Assembly (NCBI RefSeq): GCF_022539665.2
Contig: NC_081338.1
Location: forward strand, 1,550,001 to 1,614,000
Origin: Daphnia carinata
Lineage: Eukaryota; Arthropoda; Branchiopoda; Diplostraca; Daphniidae
Direction of reading: 5' to 3'
Length of the DNA: 64,000 bases
Each line of letters starts with the position of its first letter. Positions within the stretch are counted from its first letter, which is position 1. The translations under genes and the position numbers were made by a program. Shown in pieces: positions 45,727 through 55,175 of the stretch. The notes beneath the pieces are model-generated. The model was not told the DNA's origin, did no database searches, and saw nothing but the letters and a program-made list of their open reading frames with translations.

Positions 45727-46005
45727 AAACTTGTTCCTTCACCAAAAACATATAAAAAGAGTCATGTGTGTTTTTTTAAAAGATTGTTGACGTAGTGCCT
45801 TCTTTCTTTTCTTCTTTGATTCTTGCTTTTCTTTCTGCCTGGTATTTCGGCTATATTGACTACAGTTTGCTCCTCCCCCCTTCGGCTGTCTTGCTGGTTT
45901 TCTCTTCTTTTATTCGATGGGTTACCGTTACGCTCCTGTTCCCATTTTCCGAGGATGGTTAGCGCTCTTTTACTGCATGATTTCGATAGTGCTGTGTGTC
46001 CATAT
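45727..46005. other. Spacer between BED gene and ankyrin gene
   Basis: The minus strand is K/R-rich at 45790-45910 and might belong to the 3' part of the ankyrin gene after splicing, but no joined frame could be supported. Confidence 0.25.
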
Positions 46006-46541
46006 TTATGGGTTATGGGAGTTTTTTATCCAAGCGCCTGCTCCATGTAGCAGTAATATTTCAATCATGTCAATTCGATTGAATCCTACTGCTACATGTA
46101 AAGCGGTGTTTCCTGAATTATCTTTTTGGTTGATGTTGATGATTCTTTTAGCACAAATTTGGGTAGCCAAGTCTTCAAGACCATACTCGGCTAGATAATG
46201 TAAAACGGTGACACCCTTAGGTGTTGCAATGTTGATATTTGTTGGTGTCCATATCAAATTTGCACACTCTTGGTTTCCGTATACAATTGCCAACATTAAT
46301 GGAGTTTCTCCATTGCCGTTACGGGCTGTAAACTCGCAGTTGTGATGTTTTAGAATCCGTAGTAATAGTAGATCATTTATAGTTACTGCGGTATGAGCAA
46401 TTGTTTTTTCGTGGTAGAGTATCTCCGGGTGCGCTCCGAAGGATAGTAAAAGGTCTGTAACGTTGTACCTACTTCTTCTTACGCTAGTATGGAGAAGTGT
46501 TTGGTCTGCCTCATATCTCTCGTTGAGAAACGTGGCCATCT
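46006..46541 (-). CDS. Ankyrin-repeat protein, 3' portion, cut by gap
   Basis: The minus-strand frame enters from the N gap and runs 178 codons to a stop at 46006-46008. It contains about five ankyrin repeats, recognisable as TLLHTSVRRSRYNVTDLLLS, NGETPLMLAIVYGNQECANL, GVTVLHYLAEYGLEDLATQI and NTALHVAVGFNRIDMIEILL. Ankyrin repeats form helix-turn-helix stacks that bind other proteins, so no specific function follows. The 5' part is missing behind the gap, and the sequence after the gap is satellite. Confidence 0.75.
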
Positions 46542-46641
46542 NNNNNNNNNNNNNNNNNNNNNNNNNNNNNNNNNNNNNNNNNNNNNNNNNNNNNNNNNNN
46601 NNNNNNNNNNNNNNNNNNNNNNNNNNNNNNNNNNNNNNNNN
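46542..46641. other. Assembly gap of 100 N
   Basis: Exactly 100 N, a conventional placeholder for unknown length. It separates a gene from satellite, so distance and orientation across it are not assured. Confidence 0.99.
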
Positions 46642-47804
46642 TACTGTTTGAATATAGATCATGAAACTGATTCTATAACACTATATTCACATTGAATACA
46701 CGTATATTTGATACTGTTTGAATGTAGATCATGAAACTGATACTATAACACTATATTCACATTGAATACACGTATATTTGATACTGTTTGAATGTAGATC
46801 ATGAAACTGATGCTATAACACTATATTCACATTGAATACACGTATATTTGATGCTGTTTGAATGTAGATATTGAAACTCTCTGTATCATACTATATTCAC
46901 ATTGAATACACGTATATTTGATGCTGTTTGAATGTACATATTGAAACTCACTGTATCATACTATATTCACATTGAATACATGTATATTTGATACTGTTTG
47001 AATGTAGATCATGAAAATGATTCTATAACACTATATTCACATTGAATACACGTATATTTGATGCTGTTTGAATGTAGATATTTAAACTCACTGTATCATA
47101 CTATATTCATATTGAATACACGTATATTTGATGCTGTTTGAATGTATATATTGAAACTCACTGTATCATACTATATTCACATTGAATACACGTATATTTG
47201 ATACTGTTTGAATGTAGATCATGAAACTGATTCTATAACACTATATTCACATTGAATACACGTATATTTGATGCAGTTTGAATGTAGATATTGAAACTCA
47301 CCGTATCATACTATATTCACATTGAATACACGTATATTTGATACTGTTTGAATGTAGATCATGAAACTGATTCTATAACACTATATTCAAATTGAATACA
47401 CGTATATTTGATACTGTTTGAATGTAGATCATGAAATTGATTCTATAACACTATATTCACATTGAATACACGTATATTTGATGCTGTTTGAATGTAGATA
47501 TTGAAACTCACTGTATCATACTATATTCACATTGAATACACGTATATTTGATACTGTTTGAATGTAGATCATGAAACTGATTCTATAACACTATATTCAC
47601 ATTGAATACACGTATATTTGATGCTGTTTGAATGTAGATATTGAATCTCACTGTATCATACTATATTCACATTGAATACATGTATAATTGATACTGTTTG
47701 AATGTAGATCATGAAACTGATTCTATAACACTATATTCACATTGAATACACGTATATTTGATGCTGTTTGAATGTAGATATTGAAACTCACTGTATCATA
47801 CTAT
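46642..47804 (+). repeat. 70-bp satellite, left array
   Basis: About 16.6 monomers of 70 bp with consensus start ATACTGTTTGAATGTAGATC. Two variants alternate irregularly: A with GATCATGAAACTGATTCTAT and B with GATATTGAAACTCACTGTAT. The array ends inside a B monomer at ..CATACTAT, exactly where the LTR begins. Confidence 0.97.
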
Positions 47805-48366
47805 TGTAACGATTAGTCCCAAATAGAAATAAGTAGTTCTAAAGTTCAGCACTAGGTGACGTGTTTCCTCTATTTGTAATGCTCATGTTGTTATTATTGA
47901 TAAGTTAGAAAAACAGTAGTCTTGATTTCCAGCGCCAGATGGCATCCTATTGTTATCTGTATACTTTTCTAAATGTTGTTGTAATAAACGCCAGATGGCG
48001 TTTGCCGGAAGTGTCAGCTGTCTAAGCTGGCAATCCCTCTTTTTTTCGCGTGGCTTGATCGTGAACGGTTATATTTGACAAGTGCTCTTCACATTTCTTG
48101 TGTGGTTTTGTTCTGTATTTATGTAAGGTTATTCTCGTGTTGTAAGTTTGCGTTAAGGGAATTTGGTTGGATTTCGTATGAACGCATTTCTTATATTATT
48201 AATATTGTTTGTCAAGTGTTTACCTTTTGTGTGTGACTTTCTTGAACAGTCTTTGGGACATTTACGCCCTCGGCTCCTTGTTTCGGTCGTCTCATTTCCA
48301 GACGTGAACGAAATATAAAGGTTGCAGTAAAAAGTATTGTATAAATAGAAATTGTCGTTTATGACA
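47805..48366 (+). repeat. 5' LTR of the satellite-embedded element
   Basis: 562 bp, with an AATAAACG signal in the TGTTGTAATAAACGCCAG segment. Matches 54615-55175 with small changes such as TATTTG/TCTTG and ATTATT/ATATT. Confidence 0.95.
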
Positions 48367-48384
48367 TGGGGGCTCATCCGGGAA
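48367..48384 (+). other. Primer binding site, tRNA-Pro type
   Basis: TGGGGGCTCATCCGGGAA directly follows the LTR. It matches the well-known tRNA-Pro site TGGGGGCTCGTCCGGGAT at 16 of 18 positions. Confidence 0.82.
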
Positions 48385-48882
48385 TTTTCTAGCCTTTGAA
48401 TAGCTTGTGATCAAGCTGCTAGTTTCTCGGGCCAACTTTAATAAATAAATAACTAATTTTTTTTCTCTCTCTTTTGTTAGGCACTTAATGAAAACCCTGA
48501 TGTGTGACATTGGATCGGAGCAGAGATAACCCTGCTCATCTGAGTTGCGTCAATAAAATTCAAATTTTTTAAAGCAGGAAGAGTGTGGTGAGATTCCACC
48601 CCGTCCGGTCTGAGCTGGAACCACGCAGCTCAAATAAAAGTGGTTGGTCCCCAGTATGATGGTGAATCGCACGTATGCGTTTGATTTCCTTTAATAATTA
48701 AGTTCCCAGAAAGGTTTTTCACAGCTGATCGTTCAGAATTTTGTCTTTCGTCCACGGTGCTTCATTTTTTTCACTCTTTTGAAGCATTTGGCGATTAGTA
48801 ATAATTTTTTTTTTTGCCTTATTAGTTACCTTTTTTTTGATTCTTTTTTTTTTTTTTTGGGGTTTTCTACACTTGGAGAAGA
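48385..48882 (+). other. 5' leader of the element
   Basis: Non-coding leader between the primer site and gag, ending in T-rich sequence. No gene or clear structure seen. Confidence 0.6.
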
Positions 48883-49977
48883 ATGGATGCCGTTAGTTAC
48901 CTCGAATGGGGAATTGCTTTTCTAATTTGCTTGTTTTTCTCCGTATTTTTTCTACGGCGAGTTTTTACAAGCAACAAGACTGCACAAGAAGCTATTCGTA
49001 GAAGGCCAGCGTTCAGGTGCCAGTCCCGTAGAAATTTTGTTGGGAATTCCCCCATAAACATTCGCCGTGTACATAATCTGCGCCTCAGGAGAGCCATTCG
49101 GAGAGACCTAGAGAGACACTTTACATTAGACGAGTCAGAAATCCCCAGGGTTTCTAACCAAATACCAGCTCTTGAGTCTACGTTTGTTACAGCTCCAGTA
49201 CAAATTTCTCCTGTCAGGGAAGGAGGGAATGTGGCCGAATCTCGAATCCATCGGGTTTTTGTGGATGAAACGCTAAATCGGGACGTTTTGAAGTCTATAC
49301 CAGTGTTTAAAGGTTGTGCTGCGGATGACGCAACGGATTGGATTTTGACTATTGAGGATATTGGGCGAGCTCAAGGGTGGAGAATACCATCACATCGGCG
49401 AGCAGCTGTTTCTAAACTTGAAAGTGGGGCAGAAGATTGGCATTTTGTTGTTGGGGCTCAATACCCCGAGTGGGAGGGAAGGAAGGCGAATTTTTTAAAA
49501 ATGTTCGTGAAGGAACTCAGTATCGAGCAGTGGACTCATCTGGTGGAGAAAAGAATTAGGGCACCCAGGGAATCGGCTTTGGAATATTCTCTAGCAAAAA
49601 GAAGAATTTGTTCGAAATGTCCAATTAATCTAACGCCCTCAGAAACCATCCATCGGCTTATTCTCGGCCTAAATAGTGCTGCCTACAAAGCAGCAGTCCT
49701 GTCAAACCTCCCAGCGACCATTGACGATTATTTTGCCCTCATTCGCCGGCTTGATCAGGCTTTTCTTGGTGAAGAACTAGAAGGATATTCAGCAACGCAA
49801 TATGATGATACACTGGTCGACTCTCTTGTTTCTAAAATAGTTTCCGGGGTCACAGAAAAATTACCCAGCAGTCAAACTAGAATTGGCGAAAAGCGAACTC
49901 CGACGTGTACGTTTTGCGGATTGAAGGGACATTTTCCCAGTAACTGCCCAGCAAAAAGGGAATCGGGAAACGAGTAG
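48883..49977 (+). CDS. Gag with an N-terminal membrane-like segment
   Basis: The ATG at 48883 opens 364 codons. Residues about 6-27 (YLEWGIAFLICLFFSVFFL) are strongly hydrophobic and flanked by RR, like a membrane anchor, which is unusual for Gypsy Gag. An R-rich segment follows. The capsid part has IPVFKGCAADDATDWILTIE and YSLAKRRICSKCPINLTPSE, parallel to the gag at 32921. A zinc knuckle CTFCGLKGHFPSNC ends the protein. The tail overlaps pol in the -1 frame, with GCA AAA AGG at 49951-49959 as a possible weak slip site. Confidence 0.9.
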   Translation: MDAVSYLEWGIAFLICLFFSVFFLRRVFTSNKTAQEAIRRRPAFRCQSRRNFVGNSPINIRRVHNLRLRRAIRRDLERHFTLDESEIPRVSNQIPALESTFVTAPVQISPVREGGNVAESRIHRVFVDETLNRDVLKSIPVFKGCAADDATDWILTIEDIGRAQGWRIPSHRRAAVSKLESGAEDWHFVVGAQYPEWEGRKANFLKMFVKELSIEQWTHLVEKRIRAPRESALEYSLAKRRICSKCPINLTPSETIHRLILGLNSAAYKAAVLSNLPATIDDYFALIRRLDQAFLGEELEGYSATQYDDTLVDSLVSKIVSGVTEKLPSSQTRIGEKRTPTCTFCGLKGHFPSNCPAKRESGNE

Positions 49978-51203
49978 GAATCCGACTTGAAGAGGTGAAG
50001 TCGGATATGGAAAAAAATACCCTCACACCCCCTTTAATAAGCAAAACCATCTCTAAGATCATGTTCGCTGACCCACCTTTTATAACTGTGCAAATTCAAC
50101 CTTTCGGTTCACTCCTTGCAATGGTTGACACAGGGGCATGTGTTTCAACCATGTCTGCGGAAAGAGCAGAACAACTTTTAGATAAAATTCAGCCGTGGGA
50201 GGGAACTAAATTATTTGGTTTCACAGACGAAGAAGCAATACCCTTGGGGTTTCTTAATGTTGACATTCAATTTGGGACTTCCACCTGTCAAACTACTGTT
50301 GCCGTTATGAAAAAAACATTATTTCCTTTGATTCTGTCAAAAGGCTGGGTCGATCAAGCGCAGCCAAGTTTCGTATATACTGGTAACTTTATGCATTTGG
50401 AACCTCGTGAAGTAAAAGTATCAATTCCACTTTCATCACACCGTATTTTTTCAGTTAAAGAAAAAATCCCTGCTTGTGCCAAAGTATTTCAGAATGCTAC
50501 TAGACATGTCGCTCTTCTTGTAGCAAAAGAGATTGAAATACCAGCGATGTCTGTTGCCAAAGTCAGCGGAAAAGTCCTTTCTGGTGGTTCGGGGGTAGCG
50601 ATTCTCGAACCACTCCTACGTTGGGGGGAATCAGGCGAATTTATCTCTCCACGTTGCGCAGTTACATTTTTAGAAGGCAAAACAAACATTGAGGTAACCA
50701 ACCTGGGTTCTTGTCCTGTTATTTTGAAAGAAAACCAAGAACTTAACACAATTGATACTGATCCAAACGAAGAATTAGTTGAACTTTCAAATCCACTTAT
50801 CTCTCGACCAGAAAAAATTGCAAACAGCGGCTGTGACTATTCTTCTATTGGCGTAGATTTTTGTAAAACTCTTACCAAAAGTCAAAAAGAACAGTTGGGA
50901 TCAGTTCTTTGGAAACATAGGTCATTGTTTAGAAAGAATTCAGATTCTGGAAAGATGCCACGCGAAGTACTTCTCGAACACGCCATTGCAACACAACGAC
51001 ATCCACCCTTGTCTGCTCCTCCCCGTCGTATTTCATTTGCTGAGAATAAGGTGGTGAGCGAACATGTTGAACAAATGCTTGCAGATGATGTCATCGAATG
51101 TTCTGGAAGCTCTTGGTCGTCGCCAGTAGTGTTGGTGAAGAAAAAGGATGGTTCGCTAAGATTTTGTGTAGACTACCGACGATTAAATCAGGTTACCACT
51201 CGT
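49962..51203 (+). CDS. Pol part 1: protease and N-terminal RT
   Basis: The frame is open upstream through the gag overlap (-1 to gag). The protease site LLAMVDTGACVSTMSA is complete. A linker and the RT fingers follow, with SSWSSPVVLVKKKDGSLRF and VDYRRLNQVTT. At about 51200 the frame shifts: the next conserved block, YPLPRIDDVL, is found in another frame. Confidence 0.88.
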
Positions 51204-54200
51204 GTATCCGCTTCCTCGTATTGACGACGTTCTTGATTGCCTGTCTGGTGCATCCTATTTTTCTACCTTAGACCTCTATCGTGGTTATTGGCAAGTTCCA
51301 ATAAAAGAAACCGACAAGGAAAAAACAGCTTTCGTCACGCGTGACGGTCTTTTTCAGTTCAAAAGGATGCCATTCGGTTTGTCAAATGCGCCAGCTTCAT
51401 TTCAAAGACTTATGGATAGAGTTCTTGCTGGACAAAAGTGGCATCACTGTCTCGTCTATCTCGATGATATTTTAATTTTTTCTAATAATTTTGAATCCCA
51501 CTGTGAAAAGATTGATATGGTTCTATCTGCAATTTCTCAAGCAGGCCTCTGTTTAAATGCTGCAAAGTGCGCCATTGGGCGTCGAGAGGTAGTTTATCTG
51601 GGTCATCGTATTTGTAAAGAAGGAATCGCTCCTGATCCCGAAAAAGCTCGAGCGGTTTTATCTTATCCTTCGCCACGTAATATCAAGGAAATCCGACAAT
51701 TTCTTGGTCTTGCCTCATATTACCGCAAATTTGTGCCTTCATTTTCGTCTGTAGCAGCACCTCTAACCTCATTGCTAGAAAAGGGATCCAAGTTTCAATG
51801 GGGGGAAACTCAGTCCACTTCTTTTGCAAGTTTAGTCAAGTCACTTTGTTCCCCAACTGTTCTTTCTCACTTTGACGAGTCTGCAGAAATTTTTTTGAAA
51901 ACTGATGCAAGTTACGGCGGGCTTGGTGCGGTTCTCTATCAGAAAAAAGAACAGGAAGATTCAGTTTTCGCTTTCCTTAGTCGCACTTTACGCGGGAACG
52001 AGGCCAATTGGCCGTCAAACGACTTAGAATGTCTAGCTATTGTTTGGGCCATTAAAAAGTTACGCCCCTACCTCTTTGGACGCCAATTTACTGTCTACAG
52101 TGACAATGCGACTGCTGTTGCATTATTGAAGAAAAAGGATTTGACTGGCAAGTATGGTAGGTGGGTAATGGATCTCACAGAATATAATTTTCTTTTACTT
52201 CACTGCAAAGGCACAACTAATGTTGTTGCCGATGCATTATCTCGTCAAAAGTTCCCTCAACAAAATAGGTCAGAAGATGAGGAGTATTCAGGAAATTGCA
52301 AATCTTGTTCGAACTTGTCTCTATCGTGTGATTCTTGCTTAGATGGCCTTATGTTCGGGGAAGGAGTTGTAGAAACAGAAATGGGTGGGTTAACTCCCTC
52401 CTACATCGCATCACCAACCTTTCCCGTTCAGGTGAAAAATGAATCTTTTGATGGCTACTGTAAATATTCTTCCGTTGTGTCGCCCAAGTGTTTATCTAAT
52501 TTCCCATTTCAACGAAGTGATTCCATGGATAAATGTAATTTTGGAAAGGGGGGCGGGGGTGATCACCTGCAGGGTATGGCGGTTTTGTCCACGAAGCATT
52601 GGCCACGCGATCTAAAAAGCCATCGTTTCGAGCCAGACGAGATATTAATTGCACAACACATTGACAAAGTATTTGGTCCAGTTATCAAGAAAATTCAAGA
52701 AGGGTTCTCCTACTCCCAATCACAAGCACTTGAAAATTATCGACTTCAAGGAAAGCTACTCTACCATCGTAACAATCAAACAGACGGTACAAGATGGGCT
52801 CTGTGTCTTCCTCGATTTTTGCGCACGCTTGTGTGCAATGCATGCCACAGGGATCCCACAAGCGGACACGGAGGTCAAACTAAGACTCTAGCTCGCGTGA
52901 AAGAACGATTTTGGTGGCCAGCAATGGCAAAAACCGTAAGATCGGTAGTGCGCACTTGCCCCTATTGCCAACTACGAAAAACACCACGTTGTAAGCCTAT
53001 CGGGAAGCTACAACCCATTCAACCACCTCGCCGCCCATTCCTTTGCTGGGGTATTGACCACATGGGACCTCTTCCAATGACAAAGAAAAGAAATCGCTAC
53101 ATTGTCGTTGCAGTGGATTATTTTTCCAAACAAGTAATCGCAAAAGCCCTTCCATCCTGTGACGCCGAACATACAAAAGATTTTTTTATCAATGACATTG
53201 TGAACAAGTATGGAGTACCAGAGCATGTTATTTCAGACCGTGGATCGACATTAACATCTAGACTATGGTTTGAAATGCTCGAGCCCTTAGGTATCAGACA
53301 CTCGATTGCTGTGACTGAACGTCCACAGACGAATGGTCTTGTGGAGAGACAAAATGCAATTATCATAGACCGACTTGTAGCCTATATCAAGACGGATGCC
53401 TGTTGGGACGAAGGTGTACATGCTGCCGTTTTTGCAATCAATACTGATGTTCATACTTCGACAAAATTCACTCCATTTGAAGTGCTTTATGGTTTTACGG
53501 CTCGACTTCCGATAGACACCAATTTCCCTCCGGTTGAAGAAAGTGATCCGGAAAACCATCGTTCGGCCATATGGAAAGACATCCGCATCAATATTGAAGA
53601 GGCTCAGAAAAAATACAAAAAAGCATACGACCAGAAACACACAGCGGCCCCCATCTTCTATCCCGGTGATTTAGTAACTGTTCGTAGAAGGCATGTCAAG
53701 CAAGGCGTCTGTAAGAAATTTGCTTTTCGAAACCTTGGACCTTTCCAAATCGTGAAACATGTTTATGAAGTCGAAGACCTTCCAGCAAGAAGAACAGCTT
53801 CTACTTGGAGGGTTTTCAACGCTCATGTGTCACAGATTCGCCTTTACCTTGTTAATGAAGGAACAGAGTCTAGTTCGTCCGAAAATCCTCCTAATCATCA
53901 AGTTCAAACCACTGATTTTTCTCCCAACATTTCTCCAGCCAATTCGTCAACCGACCTGAGTCAAGGCGACTACTCCGTTGATAATGAAATAGTTTCGTCC
54001 TTTTCAGATTGCTTGGAGGATGTGGCGGAAGAAGTAGAAATACAACAACAATCGACAGCCCAGTTGAACTTGGAGCTTTCGTTATTGGAAAAAACATCGG
54101 ACAAGATTGCATCTTTCGTCAAGGACATTGAAATAGGTGATACACATATGAAAGAGCCAGGTGACTCCGTGATTCCAGGGACACCGAGAGAAACAAACCC

Positions 54201-54291
54201 ATCACAGAGCGACTCTTCCGAAGAAAGTTCATCTTTTTCCCTGGCAATATTCCGAGTGCTTCCGCAAAGTGAACGAAACAGCCATACCTAG
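51202..54291 (+). CDS. Pol part 2: RT palm, RNase H, integrase
   Basis: A 1029-codon open frame. RT has YPLPRIDDVLDCLSGASYFS, PFGLSNAPASFQRLMDRV and an intact YLDD at 51457-51468. RNase H shows TDASYGGLGAVLYQ and DLECLAIVWAIKKLRPYLFG. Integrase has the zinc region with CPYCQ and the D, D, E set in WGIDHMGPLP, VISDRGSTL and NGLVERQNA. The GPF-type C-terminal module is RNLGPFQIVKHV, followed by a long acidic, serine-rich tail of about 130 residues. The frameshift at its 5' edge is the only lesion in pol, so one indel disabled this copy. Confidence 0.92.
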   Translation: MYPLPRIDDVLDCLSGASYFSTLDLYRGYWQVPIKETDKEKTAFVTRDGLFQFKRMPFGLSNAPASFQRLMDRVLAGQKWHHCLVYLDDILIFSNNFESHCEKIDMVLSAISQAGLCLNAAKCAIGRREVVYLGHRICKEGIAPDPEKARAVLSYPSPRNIKEIRQFLGLASYYRKFVPSFSSVAAPLTSLLEKGSKFQWGETQSTSFASLVKSLCSPTVLSHFDESAEIFLKTDASYGGLGAVLYQKKEQEDSVFAFLSRTLRGNEANWPSNDLECLAIVWAIKKLRPYLFGRQFTVYSDNATAVALLKKKDLTGKYGRWVMDLTEYNFLLLHCKGTTNVVADALSRQKFPQQNRSEDEEYSGNCKSCSNLSLSCDSCLDGLMFGEGVVETEMGGLTPSYIASPTFPVQVKNESFDGYCKYSSVVSPKCLSNFPFQRSDSMDKCNFGKGGGGDHLQGMAVLSTKHWPRDLKSHRFEPDEILIAQHIDKVFGPVIKKIQEGFSYSQSQALENYRLQGKLLYHRNNQTDGTRWALCLPRFLRTLVCNACHRDPTSGHGGQTKTLARVKERFWWPAMAKTVRSVVRTCPYCQLRKTPRCKPIGKLQPIQPPRRPFLCWGIDHMGPLPMTKKRNRYIVVAVDYFSKQVIAKALPSCDAEHTKDFFINDIVNKYGVPEHVISDRGSTLTSRLWFEMLEPLGIRHSIAVTERPQTNGLVERQNAIIIDRLVAYIKTDACWDEGVHAAVFAINTDVHTSTKFTPFEVLYGFTARLPIDTNFPPVEESDPENHRSAIWKDIRINIEEAQKKYKKAYDQKHTAAPIFYPGDLVTVRRRHVKQGVCKKFAFRNLGPFQIVKHVYEVEDLPARRTASTWRVFNAHVSQIRLYLVNEGTESSSSENPPNHQVQTTDFSPNISPANSSTDLSQGDYSVDNEIVSSFSDCLEDVAEEVEIQQQSTAQLNLELSLLEKTSDKIASFVKDIEIGDTHMKEPGDSVIPGTPRETNPSQSDSSEESSSFSLAIFRVLPQSERNSHT

Positions 54292-54595
54292 CAGGTTTTC
54301 AGTTGCAAAATAACAAGGGTTGGGAAATGGGATCTAAAAGATATATTTTGTGCTTTGCTTTCATGTAACAGAAATATTTTTAATTTCGCTGTTGTTATTT
54401 TTTATTTGTTTATTGGTGGTGTTTCGTGTCAATCGTACTGATTTTTGTTTTGTTTTGTTTTTTTTGCTTGTTTTGTTGTTTTTTTTGTGTGGGATAACGA
54501 TTAAGATTTTCCAATTTTTCTTTTCATTATGGCCAATTAAGTTAGACTTAAGTACTAATCAAACAAATACAATTGCTTCGACATCTCAAATCTCC
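54292..54595 (+). other. 3' untranslated region
   Basis: T-rich, no gene; leads to the polypurine tract. Confidence 0.6.
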
Positions 54596-54614
54596 GGGGG
54601 AGGAAGAGATGGCG
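54596..54614 (+). other. Polypurine tract
   Basis: GGGGGAGGAAGAGATGGCG directly before the 3' LTR. Confidence 0.8.
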
Positions 54615-55175
54615 TGTAACGATTAGTCCCAAATAGAAATAAGTAGTTCTAAAGTTCAGCACTAGGTGACGTGTTTCCTCTTCTTGTAATGCTCATGTTG
54701 TTATATTGATAAGTTAGAAAAACAGTAGTCTTGATTTCCAGCGCCAGATGGCATCCTATTATTATCTTTATACTTTTCTAAATGTTGTTGTAATAAACGC
54801 CAGATGGCGCTTGCCGGAAGTGTCAGCTGTCTAAGCTGGCAATCCCTCTCTTTTTCGCGTGGCTTGATCGTGAACGGTTATATTTGACAAGTGCTCTTCA
54901 CATTTCTTGTGTGGTTTTGTTCTGGATTTATGTAAGGTTATTCTCGTGTTGTAAGTTTGCGTTAAGGGAATTTGGTTGGATTTCGTATGAACGCATTTCT
55001 TATACTATTAATATTGTTTGTCAAGTGTTTACCTTTTGTGTGTGACTTTCTTGAACAGTCTTTGGGACATTTACGCCCTCGGCTCCTTGTTTCGGTCGTC
55101 TCATTTCCAGACGTGAACGAAATATAAAGGTTGCAGTAAAAAGTATTGTATAAGTAGAAATTGTCGTTTATGACA
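54615..55175 (+). repeat. 3' LTR of the satellite-embedded element
   Basis: Starts TGTAACGATTAG and ends TTTATGACA. The next bases, ATAGTATGATACAG, are satellite in the opposite orientation to the left array. Confidence 0.95.

Larger units (their letters stand above)
47805..55175 (+). mobile_element. Ty3/Gypsy element inside the satellite
   Basis: LTRs at 47805-48366 and 54615-55175 start TGTAACG and end TATGACA and differ at roughly a dozen positions by eye. It contains a primer site, gag, pol and polypurine tract, and no env. One frameshift at about 51200 in RT is the only clear break. The flanks are CTAT on the left and ATAG on the right. These are not direct repeats but reverse complements, since the satellite is inverted across the element. 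Confidence 0.95.
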
